The notes below the pieces were generated by a model. That model had not been told where the DNA came from. It worked only from the letters and a program-made list of their open reading frames with translations, and did not search any database. This document shows, one piece after another, positions 1-9,364 of a stretch of 44,166 nt of DNA (position 1 is its first letter; every line of letters begins with the position of its first letter). Made by a program: the position numbers and the translations under genes. Source of the DNA: Acetobacteraceae bacterium (lineage in GTDB: Bacteria; Pseudomonadota; Alphaproteobacteria; Acetobacterales; Acetobacteraceae); assembly GCA_031291795.1 (NCBI GenBank), contig JARLIJ010000136.1, forward strand, positions 1 through 44,166. The letters are read 5' to 3'.

Positions 1-2371
1 CGGTGAGGTTGTTGATGTCGCGCGGGCTAAGCCGGAACTGCGAGTCGGCCTGGGCGTAACTCTGGAACGTGCGGCCGAACTTGTTGAACTGGTCGACGTA
101 GCTGGAACCGAGATAGGTCGCCAGCGACTGGAACACCTGGCCGACCGAGACATGCAGCGTCTCGGCCTTCACGCGGTCCACCGTCAGGCTGAGCTGCGGC
201 ACCGAGGAGCGGAACGACGTGTTCAGCCGCGACAGCGCCGATTGCGAGGCCGCGTCGGCGATCAGCGTGCGCGTCATGCCCTGCAGCTTGCCGAAGTCAA
301 ACGTGCCGTCGCGCAGCTCGACCTGCATGGTGAAGCCGCCGGAGCTGCCGATGCCCTGGATGGCGGGCGGCACCAGGACGAAGCTCTGCGCCTCGCCCAC
401 CGATTGCAGGGCCTTGCTGATATTGGCGTAGATCGAGCGCAAGTCCTGGCCCGCGCCGCGCACGCCCCAGTCCTTCAGCACCACGTAGGCGACGCCGGCA
501 TTGGCCAGGGTGGCGTTGTTGTCGAGCACCGAGACGCCGGCGATGCCAATCACCTGGTCGACACCCGGCACCGCCTGGGCGAGCGCGTCGACCTTGTCCA
601 TGACGCCCTGAGTGCGGTCGAGCGAGGCGCCGTCCGGCAATTGCACGCCGATCAGCACGTAACCCTGGTCCTCCAGCGGCAGAAAGCCGGTGGGAATCTG
701 CATGTAGCCGTACAACGCACCGGCGACGAGCAGCAGTGCCACGATCACCATGGCGCCGCTATGGGCAACCATGCGGCCGATCAGGCCGGCATAGCGCAGC
801 TCGAACGGGTCGTAGATCCGGTTGAAGGCGCGGAAGAAGAAGTTGCGCTGCGCCGGCGGCACCGGCTGGCGCAGCCACATGGCGCACTGGGTCGGCTTCA
901 GGGTCGCGGCATTGATCGCGCTGATCAGCGCGGTCGCGGCGATCACCAGGGCGAACTGGGCATAGAGCCGGCCGGTCAGGCCCGGCAGGAAGGCCGCCGG
1001 GATGAACACCGACATCAATACCAGGGTGATGCCGATGATCGGACCGAACAGCTCGTCCATCGCCTTGATGGCGGAGTCGTGGCCGCTCATGCCGCGCTCG
1101 ATGTATTTGGCGGCGCCTTCCACCACCACGATCGCATCGTCGACCACGATGCCGATCGCCAGCACGATCGCGAACAGGGTGGAGAGGTTGATGGTGAAGC
1201 CCAAGGCGGCCATCGCGGCGAAGGCGCCGATGATCGTGACCGGCACGGTGGTCGCCGGGACCAGCGTGGCGCGCCAGTCCTGCAGGAAGACCAGGATGAC
1301 GATCAGCACCAGCACGCCGGCCTCGACCAGGGTCTTGTAGACCTCATCGATCGAGGCGGTGACGAACTTCGTGGTGTCGAACGGAATGCTGTACTGCATC
1401 CCCTGCGGGAACGCCTTCGCGAGGTCCTGCAGCTTGGCGGACACTTCCTTGGCGACCTGCAGCGCGTTGGCGCCAGGGGTCTGGAAGATCGCGATGCCCG
1501 CCGAAGGCTTGCCGTTCAGCGTGAACACCTGGCTGTAGGTCTGCGCGCCCAGCTCGACGCGGCCGACGTCACGCACCCGCGTAACCTGTGCGCCGGTGCC
1601 GGTGCCGGCCTTGACGATGATGGCAGCGAACGCGTCCGCATCGGCCAGCCGCCCGGCCACATTGATGGTGTACTGGAATCCGGTGGTCGATGGCGCCGGC
1701 GGCATGCCGACCTGGCCGGCGGTGACCTCCTGGCTCTGCTGCTGGATCGCCTGGATGACGTCGCTTGCCGCCAGCCCGCGCGCCTGCAGCTGGTTCGGGT
1801 CGAGCCACACGCGCATCGCGTATTGGCCGGCGCCGAACACGTTGACGTTGCCGACACCCGGCAGGCGCGACAATTCGTTCACCAGGTTGATGGTGGCGTA
1901 GTTGCTCAGGTACAGGCTGTCGTAGCGCCCGTTATCCGAACTCAGCGTCGCGATCTCCAGGATCGAGGTCGACTTCTTCTGGACCGTGACGCCCTGCGCC
2001 TGCACCGAGGTCGGCAGCGAGGCGAGCGCGGAGGACACCCGGTTCTGCACCAGCACCTGGGCGAAGTTCAGGTCGGTGCCGATCGCGAAGGTCACGGTCA
2101 GGGTGTAGCTGCCGTCGCTCGCCGCGGTGGACTGCATGTAGAGCATGTTCTCGACGCCATTCACCTGCTGCTCGATCGGCAGGGCGATGGTGTCGATGAC
2201 GGTCTGCGCGCTGGCACCGGGATAGCGCGTGGTGACCTGCACGGTGGGCGGCACCACGTCGGGGTACTGCGCGATCGGCAGGTCGAACAGCGCGACGCCG
2301 CCGATCAGCACCATGACGATCGCCAGGACGTTGGCGAGGACGGGCCGCTCGATGAAGAATTTCGATATCAT
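1..2371 (-). CDS. RND multidrug efflux permease (AcrB/MexB type), 3' end cut by the window
   Basis: This is the inner-membrane proton-driven pump of a tripartite RND efflux system. About 790 residues are visible from ATG 2371 and the reading frame stays open to the window edge, so roughly the last quarter is missing. The start MISKFFIERPVLANVLAIV is the standard first transmembrane segment of the HAE-1 family. The TM4 segment GIVVDDAIVVVE carries the conserved Asp-Asp pair of the proton relay, and periplasmic porter-domain sequence follows both hydrophobic blocks. It starts 18 bp after the adaptor gene, so the two are one operon. Substrate cannot be predicted. A long open frame on the opposite strand is a GC-rich shadow. 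Confidence 0.95.
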   Translation of the reverse strand, partial: MISKFFIERPVLANVLAIVMVLIGGVALFDLPIAQYPDVVPPTVQVTTRYPGASAQTVIDTIALPIEQQVNGVENMLYMQSTAASDGSYTLTVTFAIGTDLNFAQVLVQNRVSSALASLPTSVQAQGVTVQKKSTSILEIATLSSDNGRYDSLYLSNYATINLVNELSRLPGVGNVNVFGAGQYAMRVWLDPNQLQARGLAASDVIQAIQQQSQEVTAGQVGMPPAPSTTGFQYTINVAGRLADADAFAAIIVKAGTGTGAQVTRVRDVGRVELGAQTYSQVFTLNGKPSAGIAIFQTPGANALQVAKEVSAKLQDLAKAFPQGMQYSIPFDTTKFVTASIDEVYKTLVEAGVLVLIVILVFLQDWRATLVPATTVPVTIIGAFAAMAALGFTINLSTLFAIVLAIGIVVDDAIVVVEGAAKYIERGMSGHDSAIKAMDELFGPIIGITLVLMSVFIPAAFLPGLTGRLYAQFALVIAATALISAINAATLKPTQCAMWLRQPVPPAQRNFFFRAFNRIYDPFELRYAGLIGRMVAHSGAMVIVALLLVAGALYGYMQIPTGFLPLEDQGYVLIGVQLPDGASLDRTQGVMDKVDALAQAVPGVDQVIGIAGVSVLDNNATLANAGVAYVVLKDWGVRGAGQDLRSIYANISKALQSVGEAQSFVLVPPAIQGIGSSGGFTMQVELRDGTFDFGKLQGMTRTLIADAASQSALSRLNTSFRSSVPQLSLTVDRVKAETLHVSVGQVFQSLATYLGSSYVDQFNKFGRTFQSYAQADSQFRLSPRDINNLT

Positions 2372-2389
2372 GGCGCTGTGCCTCCGCCG

Positions 2390-3565
2390 TCAGTTCTTGG
2401 CGGCGTTGGTTGGCGCGGCGGCGGCGGTCTGCACGGTCGGATCGACCTTGGCCCCGGGGATCGCCCGCTGGATGCCGTCGACCACGACGCGGTCGTCCGC
2501 GGTGACACCCTTGTCGATCACTCGCATGGTGCCGACCAGCGCGCCGACATCGACATGGCGCTGCTCGACCACGTTGTCCTTGTTGACCACCAGCACGTAG
2601 CGGCCGCCCTGGTCGGCGCCCAGCGCGGTGTCGGGCACCAGCAGCGCGTTTGGCTGCTTGCCGAGCGGGACACGGACGCGGGTGAAGAAGCCGGGCAGCA
2701 GGATGTGTTCGGCATTCACGAACAGCCCGCGCCCCAGCAGCGTGCCGGTCGACGGATCGACCTCCGGTGCGAAGTAATCGATCGTCCCGGTATGCGGGTA
2801 CCCCTGCTCGGTTTGCAGCCCGACCTCGATCGGGATCTTGCCGAGTTCGGCGACGGTGATCCCCGCCTTCGCCATCGCGGCTCGGATGCGCTGGACGTCC
2901 TGCTCGCTGATCGTGAAGGTCACATGGATCGGGTCGATCTGGATGATGGTGGCGAGCTTGGTCGGCGTGGTGCCACCCACCAGGGCGCCGATCGACGGGA
3001 TATGCGCCGTCACGACGCCATCGAACGGCGCCAGCACGTGGGTATAGGAATAGTTGATCCCAGCAACCTGCGTGTTCGCCTGGGCATCCAGCAGGTTGGC
3101 CGCCAGGGCGTCGCGCTTGGCCAGGGCCTGCTCGACGACGGACTGGGAGGCGAAATCGTTCCGCCCCAGCGTGGACTGGCGGGTGTACTCGTCTTGCGCC
3201 TGCTTGAGCTGCGCCTGGGTGCTGGCTTCCTGCGCCTTCGCCTGGTTCAGCTTGGCGAGGTAGGGGGGCGGCTCGATGGTGAACAAGTTGCGCCCGCCTT
3301 TGACCGACTCACCGTCGGTGTAGGCGATCTCCTGCAGGAAGCCCTGGACGCGAGCCACCAGATCGACGGTGTTCACCGCTTCCACGGTGCCATTCACCTC
3401 CAGGTAGTCCGTCACCTCCTGGCGGGCCGGCGTCGCGACCGAGACCTTCGGCGGCGGCGGCGGCACGTATTTGTTCTGCTCCTTGCACCCTGCCAGCCCG
3501 GTCCCGGCCATCAGCAGCAGGCCGGTACGGAACACCCAGGCGCGATCGAAGATTGAAAGGAACAT
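2390..3565 (-). CDS. RND efflux periplasmic adaptor (membrane fusion protein), lipoprotein
   Basis: A 391-residue HlyD/AcrA-type adaptor that links the RND pump to an outer-membrane channel. The N-terminus has a hydrophobic segment followed by the lipobox LAGC near residue 27, so the mature protein is probably lipid-anchored in the inner membrane. The order seen is typical of the family: a first lipoyl half (near LVARVQGFLQEIAYTDGESV), an Ala/Gln-rich alpha-hairpin, a second lipoyl half (APFDGVVTAHIPSIG) and then beta-barrel and membrane-proximal segments. It is the first gene of the adaptor-pump pair. No TolC/OprM-type channel gene is seen in the window. Confidence 0.95.
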   Translation of the reverse strand: MFLSIFDRAWVFRTGLLLMAGTGLAGCKEQNKYVPPPPPKVSVATPARQEVTDYLEVNGTVEAVNTVDLVARVQGFLQEIAYTDGESVKGGRNLFTIEPPPYLAKLNQAKAQEASTQAQLKQAQDEYTRQSTLGRNDFASQSVVEQALAKRDALAANLLDAQANTQVAGINYSYTHVLAPFDGVVTAHIPSIGALVGGTTPTKLATIIQIDPIHVTFTISEQDVQRIRAAMAKAGITVAELGKIPIEVGLQTEQGYPHTGTIDYFAPEVDPSTGTLLGRGLFVNAEHILLPGFFTRVRVPLGKQPNALLVPDTALGADQGGRYVLVVNKDNVVEQRHVDVGALVGTMRVIDKGVTADDRVVVDGIQRAIPGAKVDPTVQTAAAAPTNAAKN

Positions 3566-3604
3566 GCGGGCCGCCTCAGATCGGTTTGTATTGCTCTTGA
3601 TTGG

Positions 3605-4315
3605 TCAGGAAGGCTTCTTGGCCGAAGGTTTCGCACCGGATTGCGCAACGACCCTCTCGATCGCACGGCCGAAATCCTCGGCCGCCTTGGTGACGGCGAG
3701 GTCTGCCGTGGTCATCGTGCCGGCGGAGGAGCGGATGTCGAACGCGGGCGGGCTGACCTTCGAGACGAAGCCGCCAAGCACCGCGCCGGTCGCGCCGTCG
3801 GTGAGCTTGCCGGCGATGGTGATGGAGCCGGTGAAGGTGGCGGGCAGGCCCGCGGCGCTGTTGACCAGGGTCATGCCGAGGCCGACCGGGGTCAGCCGCA
3901 CGAGGGAGCCCACCGAGTGGGTGCTGGACATACCGGCGAGCGTCAGTTGCAGCACGACGATGCCGGGCCCCGGCTGGGCCACCACCCGGCGATGCTGGCG
4001 CAGCGCCTTGCTGAACGCGGCGGTGAGGTCCTTGGCGACGGTGGCACGATCCTCGGGCGTGGCGTTGCCCCAGTCGGTGTCCGTTCCTTCGTAGACGATG
4101 GTCGGCAGCACGACGAAGCCGCGGTAGCGCGCCGTGTCCAGAGTGGGGCTGCGATAGACCAGCGTGTTGCTGCCGGCGTCGTTGGGGAACAACCCGTCGG
4201 TGTTCTGCGCCGGGGTCAGAGGCATCTGCCCGGTGACGCTGGGGGGCGCCTCCGGCTTGGTCGAACAGGCGGCCAGCGCGAAGGCCGCAACGAAAAAGGC
4301 GCAGAATGGTCGCAC
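3605..4315 (-). CDS. DUF3313-like lipoprotein
   Basis: A predicted secreted lipoprotein of about 236 residues. From GTG 4315 it begins with a compact type II signal ending LAAC, followed by a Pro-rich linker. The body, with the motif RYRGFVVLPTIVYEGTD and a later Gly/Thr/Ala-rich beta-type region, looks like the DUF3313 family of envelope lipoproteins, whose function is unknown. No ATG is available. GTG 4315 has a GGGGA stretch upstream and gives a normal signal length, while GTG 4339 would add eight residues. It sits 39 bp before the adaptor gene in the same direction, so it may be part of the efflux operon. The family call is from memory of sequence style. Confidence 0.7.
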   Translation of the reverse strand: MRPFCAFFVAAFALAACSTKPEAPPSVTGQMPLTPAQNTDGLFPNDAGSNTLVYRSPTLDTARYRGFVVLPTIVYEGTDTDWGNATPEDRATVAKDLTAAFSKALRQHRRVVAQPGPGIVVLQLTLAGMSSTHSVGSLVRLTPVGLGMTLVNSAAGLPATFTGSITIAGKLTDGATGAVLGGFVSKVSPPAFDIRSSAGTMTTADLAVTKAAEDFGRAIERVVAQSGAKPSAKKPS

Positions 4316-4469
4316 GACACAATTCCCCGCGACTGTCACGCTCGCGCTATATCATTGGTTTGGCGGGGTGAACACCTTCGCGGTGCGGCGAAATCGACCG
4401 ACCCGGCAGATTATCGATCGCGTGGGCGGAATGGTGAACCGTCGATGAAGGTTTCGTAAGCGGTCTGTG

Positions 4470-5330
4470 TCAGGCGGTGCTTCTTGTGTCGGACAGCCCG
4501 ATGGTGACCTGGACGTCGCGGGGCGACGCCGCATACGGGGCGGACGTGGCCAGCACGTCCGCACCCGCAGCGGCATAGGCGGCGGCGTTCGCCGCGCTGA
4601 CACCGCCCGCCGCGACGAGCAGTGGCCGGTGCGGCAGGGCGCCAAGCGCCGCCACCACATGCGCCACCGAATCGATTGGGAATTTCTCCAGTTGCAGGAT
4701 GTCGGCACCCGCATGGGCGAACGCCAGCGCCTCCGCCACGTCGGCGACCTCGACTGCCAGCTTGCGTTCGGGGGCGGCCGCCCGCAGGCGCGCCACCAGG
4801 GCGGCGGGGTCGAGGTCCGGCAGGAACGCGCGATGTTCGGCGAACAGCAGCACGGTGTCGGACAGGCCGGTGCGGTGCATGACGCCACCGCCGGAATGAA
4901 CCGCCTTGATCGAGAGCGTGCGGGTCAGCGGCACCGCCTTGCGCGTGCAGGCGACCACGATGGCGGGACGTTCGCTGCGCGCCGCCGCAATGATCGCGGC
5001 GACCGAGGTGGCGATGCCGGACGCCCACTCGACCAGGGTCTGCGCGGCCTTCCAGCCGGCGTGCAGGGTTGCGCCAGGACCGTGGGCCGTCAGCAGCGGC
5101 GCACCGGGCTGGACGGCCTGGCCACTGCGGGTGATCAGTTCCACCCGCGCACCGAGACGGGCAAGCAGGCGGGCGGCTTCCTCGGTGGCGCAGACGACCA
5201 TCGCGTGGCGCGCGGTGAAGCGCATCACGCCCGCCGCGGCAGTGATGCCCAGGGCCGCGGTGGTCAGGTCGCCGAAGCCGGCATCCTCGGCGATAAGGCG
5301 GTCGATATCGGCGTCGGGAACGTAGACCAT
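4470..5330 (-). CDS. modD: ModD, quinolinate-phosphoribosyltransferase-like protein of the nif/fix operon
   Basis: 286 residues, a NadC paralogue of the ModD type (named in Rhodobacter for a gene following the molybdate transport genes). Its biochemical role is not established. ATG 5330 overlaps the fixX stop (TGATG), so translation is coupled to fixABCX, and the longer upstream frame is rejected. It keeps the NadC TRK and HR motifs (ACTRKAVP, MHRTG). The NadC substrate-site block KDNH is replaced by FAEH, and the later LLDNM by LQLEK, so NAD synthesis is unlikely. The true nadC lies at 34385-35236. Position at the end of a NifA-controlled operon suggests a role in molybdenum handling; this is inference. 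No modABC genes are adjacent. Confidence 0.85.
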   Translation of the reverse strand: MVYVPDADIDRLIAEDAGFGDLTTAALGITAAAGVMRFTARHAMVVCATEEAARLLARLGARVELITRSGQAVQPGAPLLTAHGPGATLHAGWKAAQTLVEWASGIATSVAAIIAAARSERPAIVVACTRKAVPLTRTLSIKAVHSGGGVMHRTGLSDTVLLFAEHRAFLPDLDPAALVARLRAAAPERKLAVEVADVAEALAFAHAGADILQLEKFPIDSVAHVVAALGALPHRPLLVAAGGVSAANAAAYAAAGADVLATSAPYAASPRDVQVTIGLSDTRSTA

Positions 5331-5623
5331 CAGCCGAACTTGAACAGAACGCCGTAGCCGCCGCGGGGGTAGTTCCATTCCACCTCTCCGGTGGCGGCAC
5401 AGACGACGCGGCAGGTGCCGCATTCCATGCAGCCGTCGGCGACGATCTCCACCCTGCCCTGCTCGTTGAGGCTGTAGCAGCTTGCCGGGCAGGCGGTGAC
5501 AAGCGATTTCAGCGCCGGGGATGGAATGTCGTGGTCCCGCACCTTGATGTGCGGCTTGCCGGCATCGACGACATAGCGGTTCTGGTAGAGCTTCTCTTCG
5601 ATACGGGTGCCTTGCGTGCTCAT
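5330..5623 (-). CDS. fixX: FixX ferredoxin-like protein
   Basis: 97 residues, the ferredoxin-like subunit of the FixABCX electron-bifurcating complex, which transfers electrons from NADH to ferredoxin/flavodoxin for nitrogenase while reducing quinone. The C-terminal half carries the cluster motif C-x2-C-x2-C-x3-C (within [12 protein letters not shown]), and two further cysteines occur in ACPASCYS. This matches the FixX family, where one normal cluster motif is kept. It starts 12 bp after fixC and its stop overlaps the modD start by one base. Confidence 0.95.
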   Translation of the reverse strand: MSTQGTRIEEKLYQNRYVVDAGKPHIKVRDHDIPSPALKSLVTACPASCYSLNEQGRVEIVADGCMECGTCRVVCAATGEVEWNYPRGGYGVLFKFG

Positions 5624-5635
5624 TGGGTCCTCCTG

Positions 5636-6946
5636 TCAGCGCCAGGCGCGGGCCAGCCGCAGGCCGTCGGCGACCAGCCCGACCAGCCCGCGCTGCTTGC
5701 GCACGGCCTTGAAGATTTCAGTTTCCTTGGAGCGCTTGGCCTTGCCGTCGACGCGCAGCCAGCTCTGCGCGACGCCGCTCAACATGCGGGGATACAGGTT
5801 CAGCAACTGACGGTTGTTGTGCAGCAGGCCCGGGATCTTCTGGTATTTGCGCATGTCCTTCAACACGAAGCTGGCTTCCAGGCGCTTGCGATACTCGGCC
5901 AGGTTGTCGAACGAGCACGGCTCGCGCCGGCGCTTCAGCCAGATGATCGTCTCGGCTGCGATCCGGCCAGAGGTCATTGCCAGGTTGGAACCCTCGCGAT
6001 GAACCGAGTTCACCAGATGTGCCGCGTCGCCCGTCACCACCCAGCCGCCGCCATAGATCGCCGGCATCGACCGGAAGCCGCCTTCGGGAATGAGGTGGGC
6101 GGCGTATTCCTTGACCTCCGCGCCGGCGATCAACGGCGCGATCGACGGGTGGGCCTTGAACTGATCGAGCAGCGAGTACGGCGTGACGCCGCTTTTGGCC
6201 AGGTCTTCGACGATGCAACCGATGCCCACCGAAATGGATTCGCGGTTGGTATAGAGGAAGCCGGTACCCACCATCCCCTTGCTGACCGCGCCCATCGCCT
6301 CGATCACCACACCGGCGTCGCCGCTGAGGTTGAAGCGGCTTTCCACGACTTCCTGCGGCAGGAAGTGCATTTCCTTGACCGCAAGCGCCACCGCCTGGGG
6401 CTTCAGTTCGTCGCGCAGGCCGGCACGCTGGCCGACCAGGCCGTTCACGCCTTCGGCCATCACCACCACGTCGGCCAGCAGCGGGCCGCCGTGGCGATCC
6501 GTCAGCACACCGATCACGTGGCCCTTGGTGTCCTTCACCAGTTCGGCGACGGTGGTTTCACATAGAACGATCCCGCCGGCCTCACGCACCTTGGAGCTGA
6601 ACCAGCGGTCGAACTGCGCGCGAATGATGGTGTAGCGGTTGGGCTTTTCCTCGTTGAAATCCTCCGACCGGTAATGCATGCCGGTGTGGGAGGTGTCGTC
6701 CATCATCCAGATGCGCTGCTCGATGACGTGGCGTTCCAGCGGTGCATCTTCGCGAAAGTCCGGGATGATCTTCTCCAGCGCATCGGCGTAGAGGATCGCG
6801 CCCTGGACGTTCTTCGAGCCGGGATATTCGCCGCGTTCGAGCTGCAGGACTTTCAGCCCCGCCTTGGCCATGGTGTAGGCGGCGGCGTTGCCGGCCGGAC
6901 CTGCACCGACGACGATCGCGTCGAAGCGTTCCTCGATGGTAGCCAT
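5636..6946 (-). CDS. fixC: FixC flavoprotein (ETF-quinone oxidoreductase type)
   Basis: 436 residues. FixC is the membrane-associated flavoprotein of FixABCX that passes electrons to quinone. The N-terminus has the FAD-binding Rossmann motif [17 protein letters not shown], and a second FAD-contact block ([10 protein letters not shown]) lies in the C-terminal half. Start ATG 6946 ([16 protein letters not shown]) gives the normal family length and lies 5 bp after the fixB stop. A longer in-frame extension runs back into fixB and is rejected. It ends 12 bp before fixX. Confidence 0.96.
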   Translation of the reverse strand: MATIEERFDAIVVGAGPAGNAAAYTMAKAGLKVLQLERGEYPGSKNVQGAILYADALEKIIPDFREDAPLERHVIEQRIWMMDDTSHTGMHYRSEDFNEEKPNRYTIIRAQFDRWFSSKVREAGGIVLCETTVAELVKDTKGHVIGVLTDRHGGPLLADVVVMAEGVNGLVGQRAGLRDELKPQAVALAVKEMHFLPQEVVESRFNLSGDAGVVIEAMGAVSKGMVGTGFLYTNRESISVGIGCIVEDLAKSGVTPYSLLDQFKAHPSIAPLIAGAEVKEYAAHLIPEGGFRSMPAIYGGGWVVTGDAAHLVNSVHREGSNLAMTSGRIAAETIIWLKRRREPCSFDNLAEYRKRLEASFVLKDMRKYQKIPGLLHNNRQLLNLYPRMLSGVAQSWLRVDGKAKRSKETEIFKAVRKQRGLVGLVADGLRLARAWR

Positions 6947-6951
6947 GTTCG

Positions 6952-8040
6952 TTACCCCGCCAGACGATTGACAGACAGGCGCTTCCGGAAGGCCTCGGTC
7001 AGCACCGGCAGCAGCAGAATCGCGTCGCCTACTATCCCGAGATGCGCGATGTCGAAGATCGGTGCGTTGCGATCCGTGTTGATCGCGATGATGGTGTCGG
7101 CCCCCTCGACGCCCACGCGGTGCTGGATCGCGCCGGAGATGCCGGCAGCGATGTAGAGCTTCGGGCGGATCGTCTTGCCGGTCTGGCCGATCTGCCGATC
7201 CGCCTCCATCCAGCCCTTCTGCACCAAAGGACGGGAGCCGCCCCATTCGCCGCCCAGCACCGCGGCAAGCTCCCGCACATGCTGGAGATTTTCCGGGGAG
7301 CGCAGGCCCATGCCGCCGGCGACCACGATGTCCGCATAGGCAAGCTCGGCTTTGTTGCTGTCGCGATCCGGCAGGAAGCGCAGCACCTTGGTGATGATGT
7401 CATCTTCGCGCAGGCCGGTGGCATGCTCGATGATGCGGCCCTGTTGGCCAGGCGCGCGCGGCGGCATCGCCATCACGCGGGGCCGGACGGTCGCCATCTG
7501 CGGACGGAAGTTCAGCGTGTGGATGGTGCAAAGCAACGAGCCGCCGAAGGTCGGGCGCGTCGCTGCAAGCGAGCGCTCGTCGTCGATCGCCAGCTCCGTG
7601 CAGTCGGCGGTCAGGCCTGTGAGCAAGGTCGTAGCGACGGCGCCGGCCAGGTCGCGGCCGAGAACCGTTGCACCCAGCAGGAAAATCTCCGGCTGGTAGG
7701 TGTTGACCAGGTCGGTCATCACCCGGGTGTACGGTTCGTTGCGGTAGTGCTCCAGGAGCGGATCGGCACAAACATAGACCAGGTCGGCCCCGTGCTCCCA
7801 CGCCTCGGTTGCCGCCACCTGCAATGCCGCGCGGTCGCCGCCCAGCAGGACACCGGCGAGCTCGGATCCCAGCTTGTCAGCAAGCTTGCGGCCCTCACCG
7901 AGGAGTTCTAGCGACACCGGGTGGATTTGCCCGTGCTCATATTCTATGAAGACCCAGACATGCTTATAAGCCTTGAACCGCTCGGGCAGTTCCTTCTTCA
8001 TGCCGGCTCGGCCGGCGGCCGGCGTGGGTGCGGTGCTCAT
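6952..8040 (-). CDS. fixB: FixB, electron transfer flavoprotein alpha-like subunit
   Basis: 362 residues, the alpha subunit of the ETF-like FixAB dimer, which binds FAD and performs electron bifurcation with FixA. The C-terminal FAD-binding block is visible ([20 protein letters not shown], then [18 protein letters not shown]), as is the SRPLV segment typical of ETF-alpha. The N-terminal 15 residues form a polar extension before the ETF core at VWVFIEYE. It lies 18 bp after fixA and 5 bp before fixC in one operon. Confidence 0.96.
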   Translation of the reverse strand: MSTAPTPAAGRAGMKKELPERFKAYKHVWVFIEYEHGQIHPVSLELLGEGRKLADKLGSELAGVLLGGDRAALQVAATEAWEHGADLVYVCADPLLEHYRNEPYTRVMTDLVNTYQPEIFLLGATVLGRDLAGAVATTLLTGLTADCTELAIDDERSLAATRPTFGGSLLCTIHTLNFRPQMATVRPRVMAMPPRAPGQQGRIIEHATGLREDDIITKVLRFLPDRDSNKAELAYADIVVAGGMGLRSPENLQHVRELAAVLGGEWGGSRPLVQKGWMEADRQIGQTGKTIRPKLYIAAGISGAIQHRVGVEGADTIIAINTDRNAPIFDIAHLGIVGDAILLLPVLTEAFRKRLSVNRLAG

Positions 8041-8058
8041 GACGCTGCGCTCTCCCGT

Positions 8059-8913
8059 TCAGTAGCCGGCTGCCATGCGCAGCAGGTCGTCTTCCAGCGA
8101 CGGCTGCACGGCGTAGAGCCGCGCGATCAGGTCCTCTACGATCGCTTCGTTGTCACGATCCTTCGTGTCGATCTGGATCGCCTTGGTCGCGCGGCCCTTC
8201 GGCGCAAACACGCGTTTCACCACCGTGGGGGAGCCGCGGAGACCGCAGTTCGTCATGTCAGTGATGCCGGCGGCCTGGGCGTTCCACACAACGAGTTCCG
8301 CACGCGCGCCACGCAGGACATCCCCGATCGAGCCGCGCCGCACCTCATTGGTGCCCTCGAGCATTGTGATCAGCGCTGGTATCCTGGTCTTGAGCTCCTG
8401 CACCCCGCCCTCGGCGCGGCGTGACACCGTGATCGTGCCCCCGGCCAGATCAAGGTCCTGGATCGAGGCGACATAGGTCAGTTGTTGCAGGCCCAGGCGG
8501 CACGCGATGCCAGGACCCACTTGCGCGGTGTCGCCGTCGATCGTTTGCTTGCCGGTGAAGACGATCTCCGGCGTGCCCCAGGTCTCGCCGATCTTGCGCA
8601 CCGCCTGGGCAAGCGCGTAACTGGTCGCGAGCGTGTCCGAACCGGCAAAGAAACGGTCTGTCAGCAGGACGCCGCGGTCAGCACCGATGCCGAGGGCCTT
8701 GCGCAAGCTGTCCTCGGCCATCGGCGGCCCCATGGTCAGGACCGTCACCTCGCCGCCGAAACGGTCGCGCAGGCGGAGTGCCTCCTCCAGCGCGAACAGG
8801 TCGTACGGGTTGATGATGGTGGGCACGCCCTGACGCATGATCGTGTTGGTGACAGGATGCACGCGGATCTGCGCGCTGTCCGGAACCTGCTTGATGCAAA
8901 CGACGATGTGCAT
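8059..8913 (-). CDS. fixA: FixA, electron transfer flavoprotein beta-like subunit
   Basis: 284 residues, the beta subunit of the FixAB bifurcating flavoprotein. The start MHIVVCIKQVPDSAQIRV is typical of ETF-beta proteins, and the segment GKQTIDGDTAQVGP is the conserved nucleotide-binding block. ATG 8913 is preferred because AAAGGAG lies five bases upstream; an in-frame GTG at 8919 overlaps that ribosome site. A sigma-54 promoter (8941-8956) and a NifA box (9010-9025) lie immediately upstream, so fixABCX-modD has its own nitrogen-fixation promoter even though nifW is co-directional 120 bp away. Confidence 0.96.
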   Translation of the reverse strand: MHIVVCIKQVPDSAQIRVHPVTNTIMRQGVPTIINPYDLFALEEALRLRDRFGGEVTVLTMGPPMAEDSLRKALGIGADRGVLLTDRFFAGSDTLATSYALAQAVRKIGETWGTPEIVFTGKQTIDGDTAQVGPGIACRLGLQQLTYVASIQDLDLAGGTITVSRRAEGGVQELKTRIPALITMLEGTNEVRRGSIGDVLRGARAELVVWNAQAAGITDMTNCGLRGSPTVVKRVFAPKGRATKAIQIDTKDRDNEAIVEDLIARLYAVQPSLEDDLLRMAAGY

Positions 8914-8940
8914 GGCCACTCCTTTCGGTAGTCCAGCTAT

Positions 8941-8956
8941 GGCAAGCGGCGTGCCA
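8941..8956 (-). promoter_or_regulatory. Sigma-54 (-24/-12) promoter of fixA
   Basis: On the minus strand the sequence reads TGGCACGCCGCTTGCC. The GG and GC pairs have canonical RpoN spacing, and the element ends 28 bases before the fixA ATG. With the NifA box upstream it marks an independent start for fixABCX-modD. Confidence 0.85.
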
Positions 8957-9009
8957 AGTAGGAAATGGTGGATTCGGGTAGGTTTGCAGGTTGATCGGAC
9001 AGTTTCGTC

Positions 9010-9025
9010 TGTCGCAAAACAGACA
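9010..9025. promoter_or_regulatory. NifA upstream activator site for fixA
   Basis: A perfect TGT-N10-ACA box (TGTCGCAAAACAGACA), within a slightly larger dyad TCTGT/ACAGA. It is centred about 69 bp upstream of the -24 element, a normal distance for NifA activation by DNA looping. It lies just beyond the nifW stop. Confidence 0.8.
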
Positions 9026-9031
9026 TGTCGG

Positions 9032-9364
9032 TCAGCTTTCGGCGTCGTCCATGATGTCGGACAGTGCGACGAAGGCGCCGCGCTGCGGGGACACCGCTTC
9101 CTTCAGCACCTTGAACACCCGCTGCTGCAGTGGCGAGGACTGCGTGAAATCCTCATAGGCTCGCTGCAACGTTACGCGACAGGCTTCCTCGGCCGCATCG
9201 TCGGTCATTGCGGCGAGGGTTTCCTCCGCCATGTATTGGCCCATGCGGCGGAGGATGTGCAGCCGCGCAACCTGCAGCACCACGGGGTCATAGGGAACCT
9301 GCAGCATGGCAAAGAAATCCTCGGCGGCGGACAGGCTTTGCATGCGATCCAACAGGCGGCTCAT
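9032..9364 (-). CDS. nifW: NifW, nitrogenase stabilising/protective protein
   Basis: 110 residues from ATG 9364. The sequence (LQSL-type start, [16 protein letters not shown], then [14 protein letters not shown]) matches NifW, a small protein that binds the MoFe protein and helps protect it or complete its maturation. The start overlaps the cysE stop as ATGA and is preceded by AAGGAG, so it is chosen over an in-frame start ten codons upstream. It is the last gene of the iscA-nifUS-cysE-nifW unit, before the separate fixA promoter. Confidence 0.92.
   Translation of the reverse strand: MSRLLDRMQSLSAAEDFFAMLQVPYDPVVLQVARLHILRRMGQYMAEETLAAMTDDAAEEACRVTLQRAYEDFTQSSPLQQRVFKVLKEAVSPQRGAFVALSDIMDDAES

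Noticed and set aside
152-3556. A 1134-codon open frame on the plus strand across the efflux genes
   Set aside because: Its translation is low-complexity Arg/His/Asp/Gly text antisense to clear RND pump and adaptor genes; it is a shadow of GC-rich codon bias.
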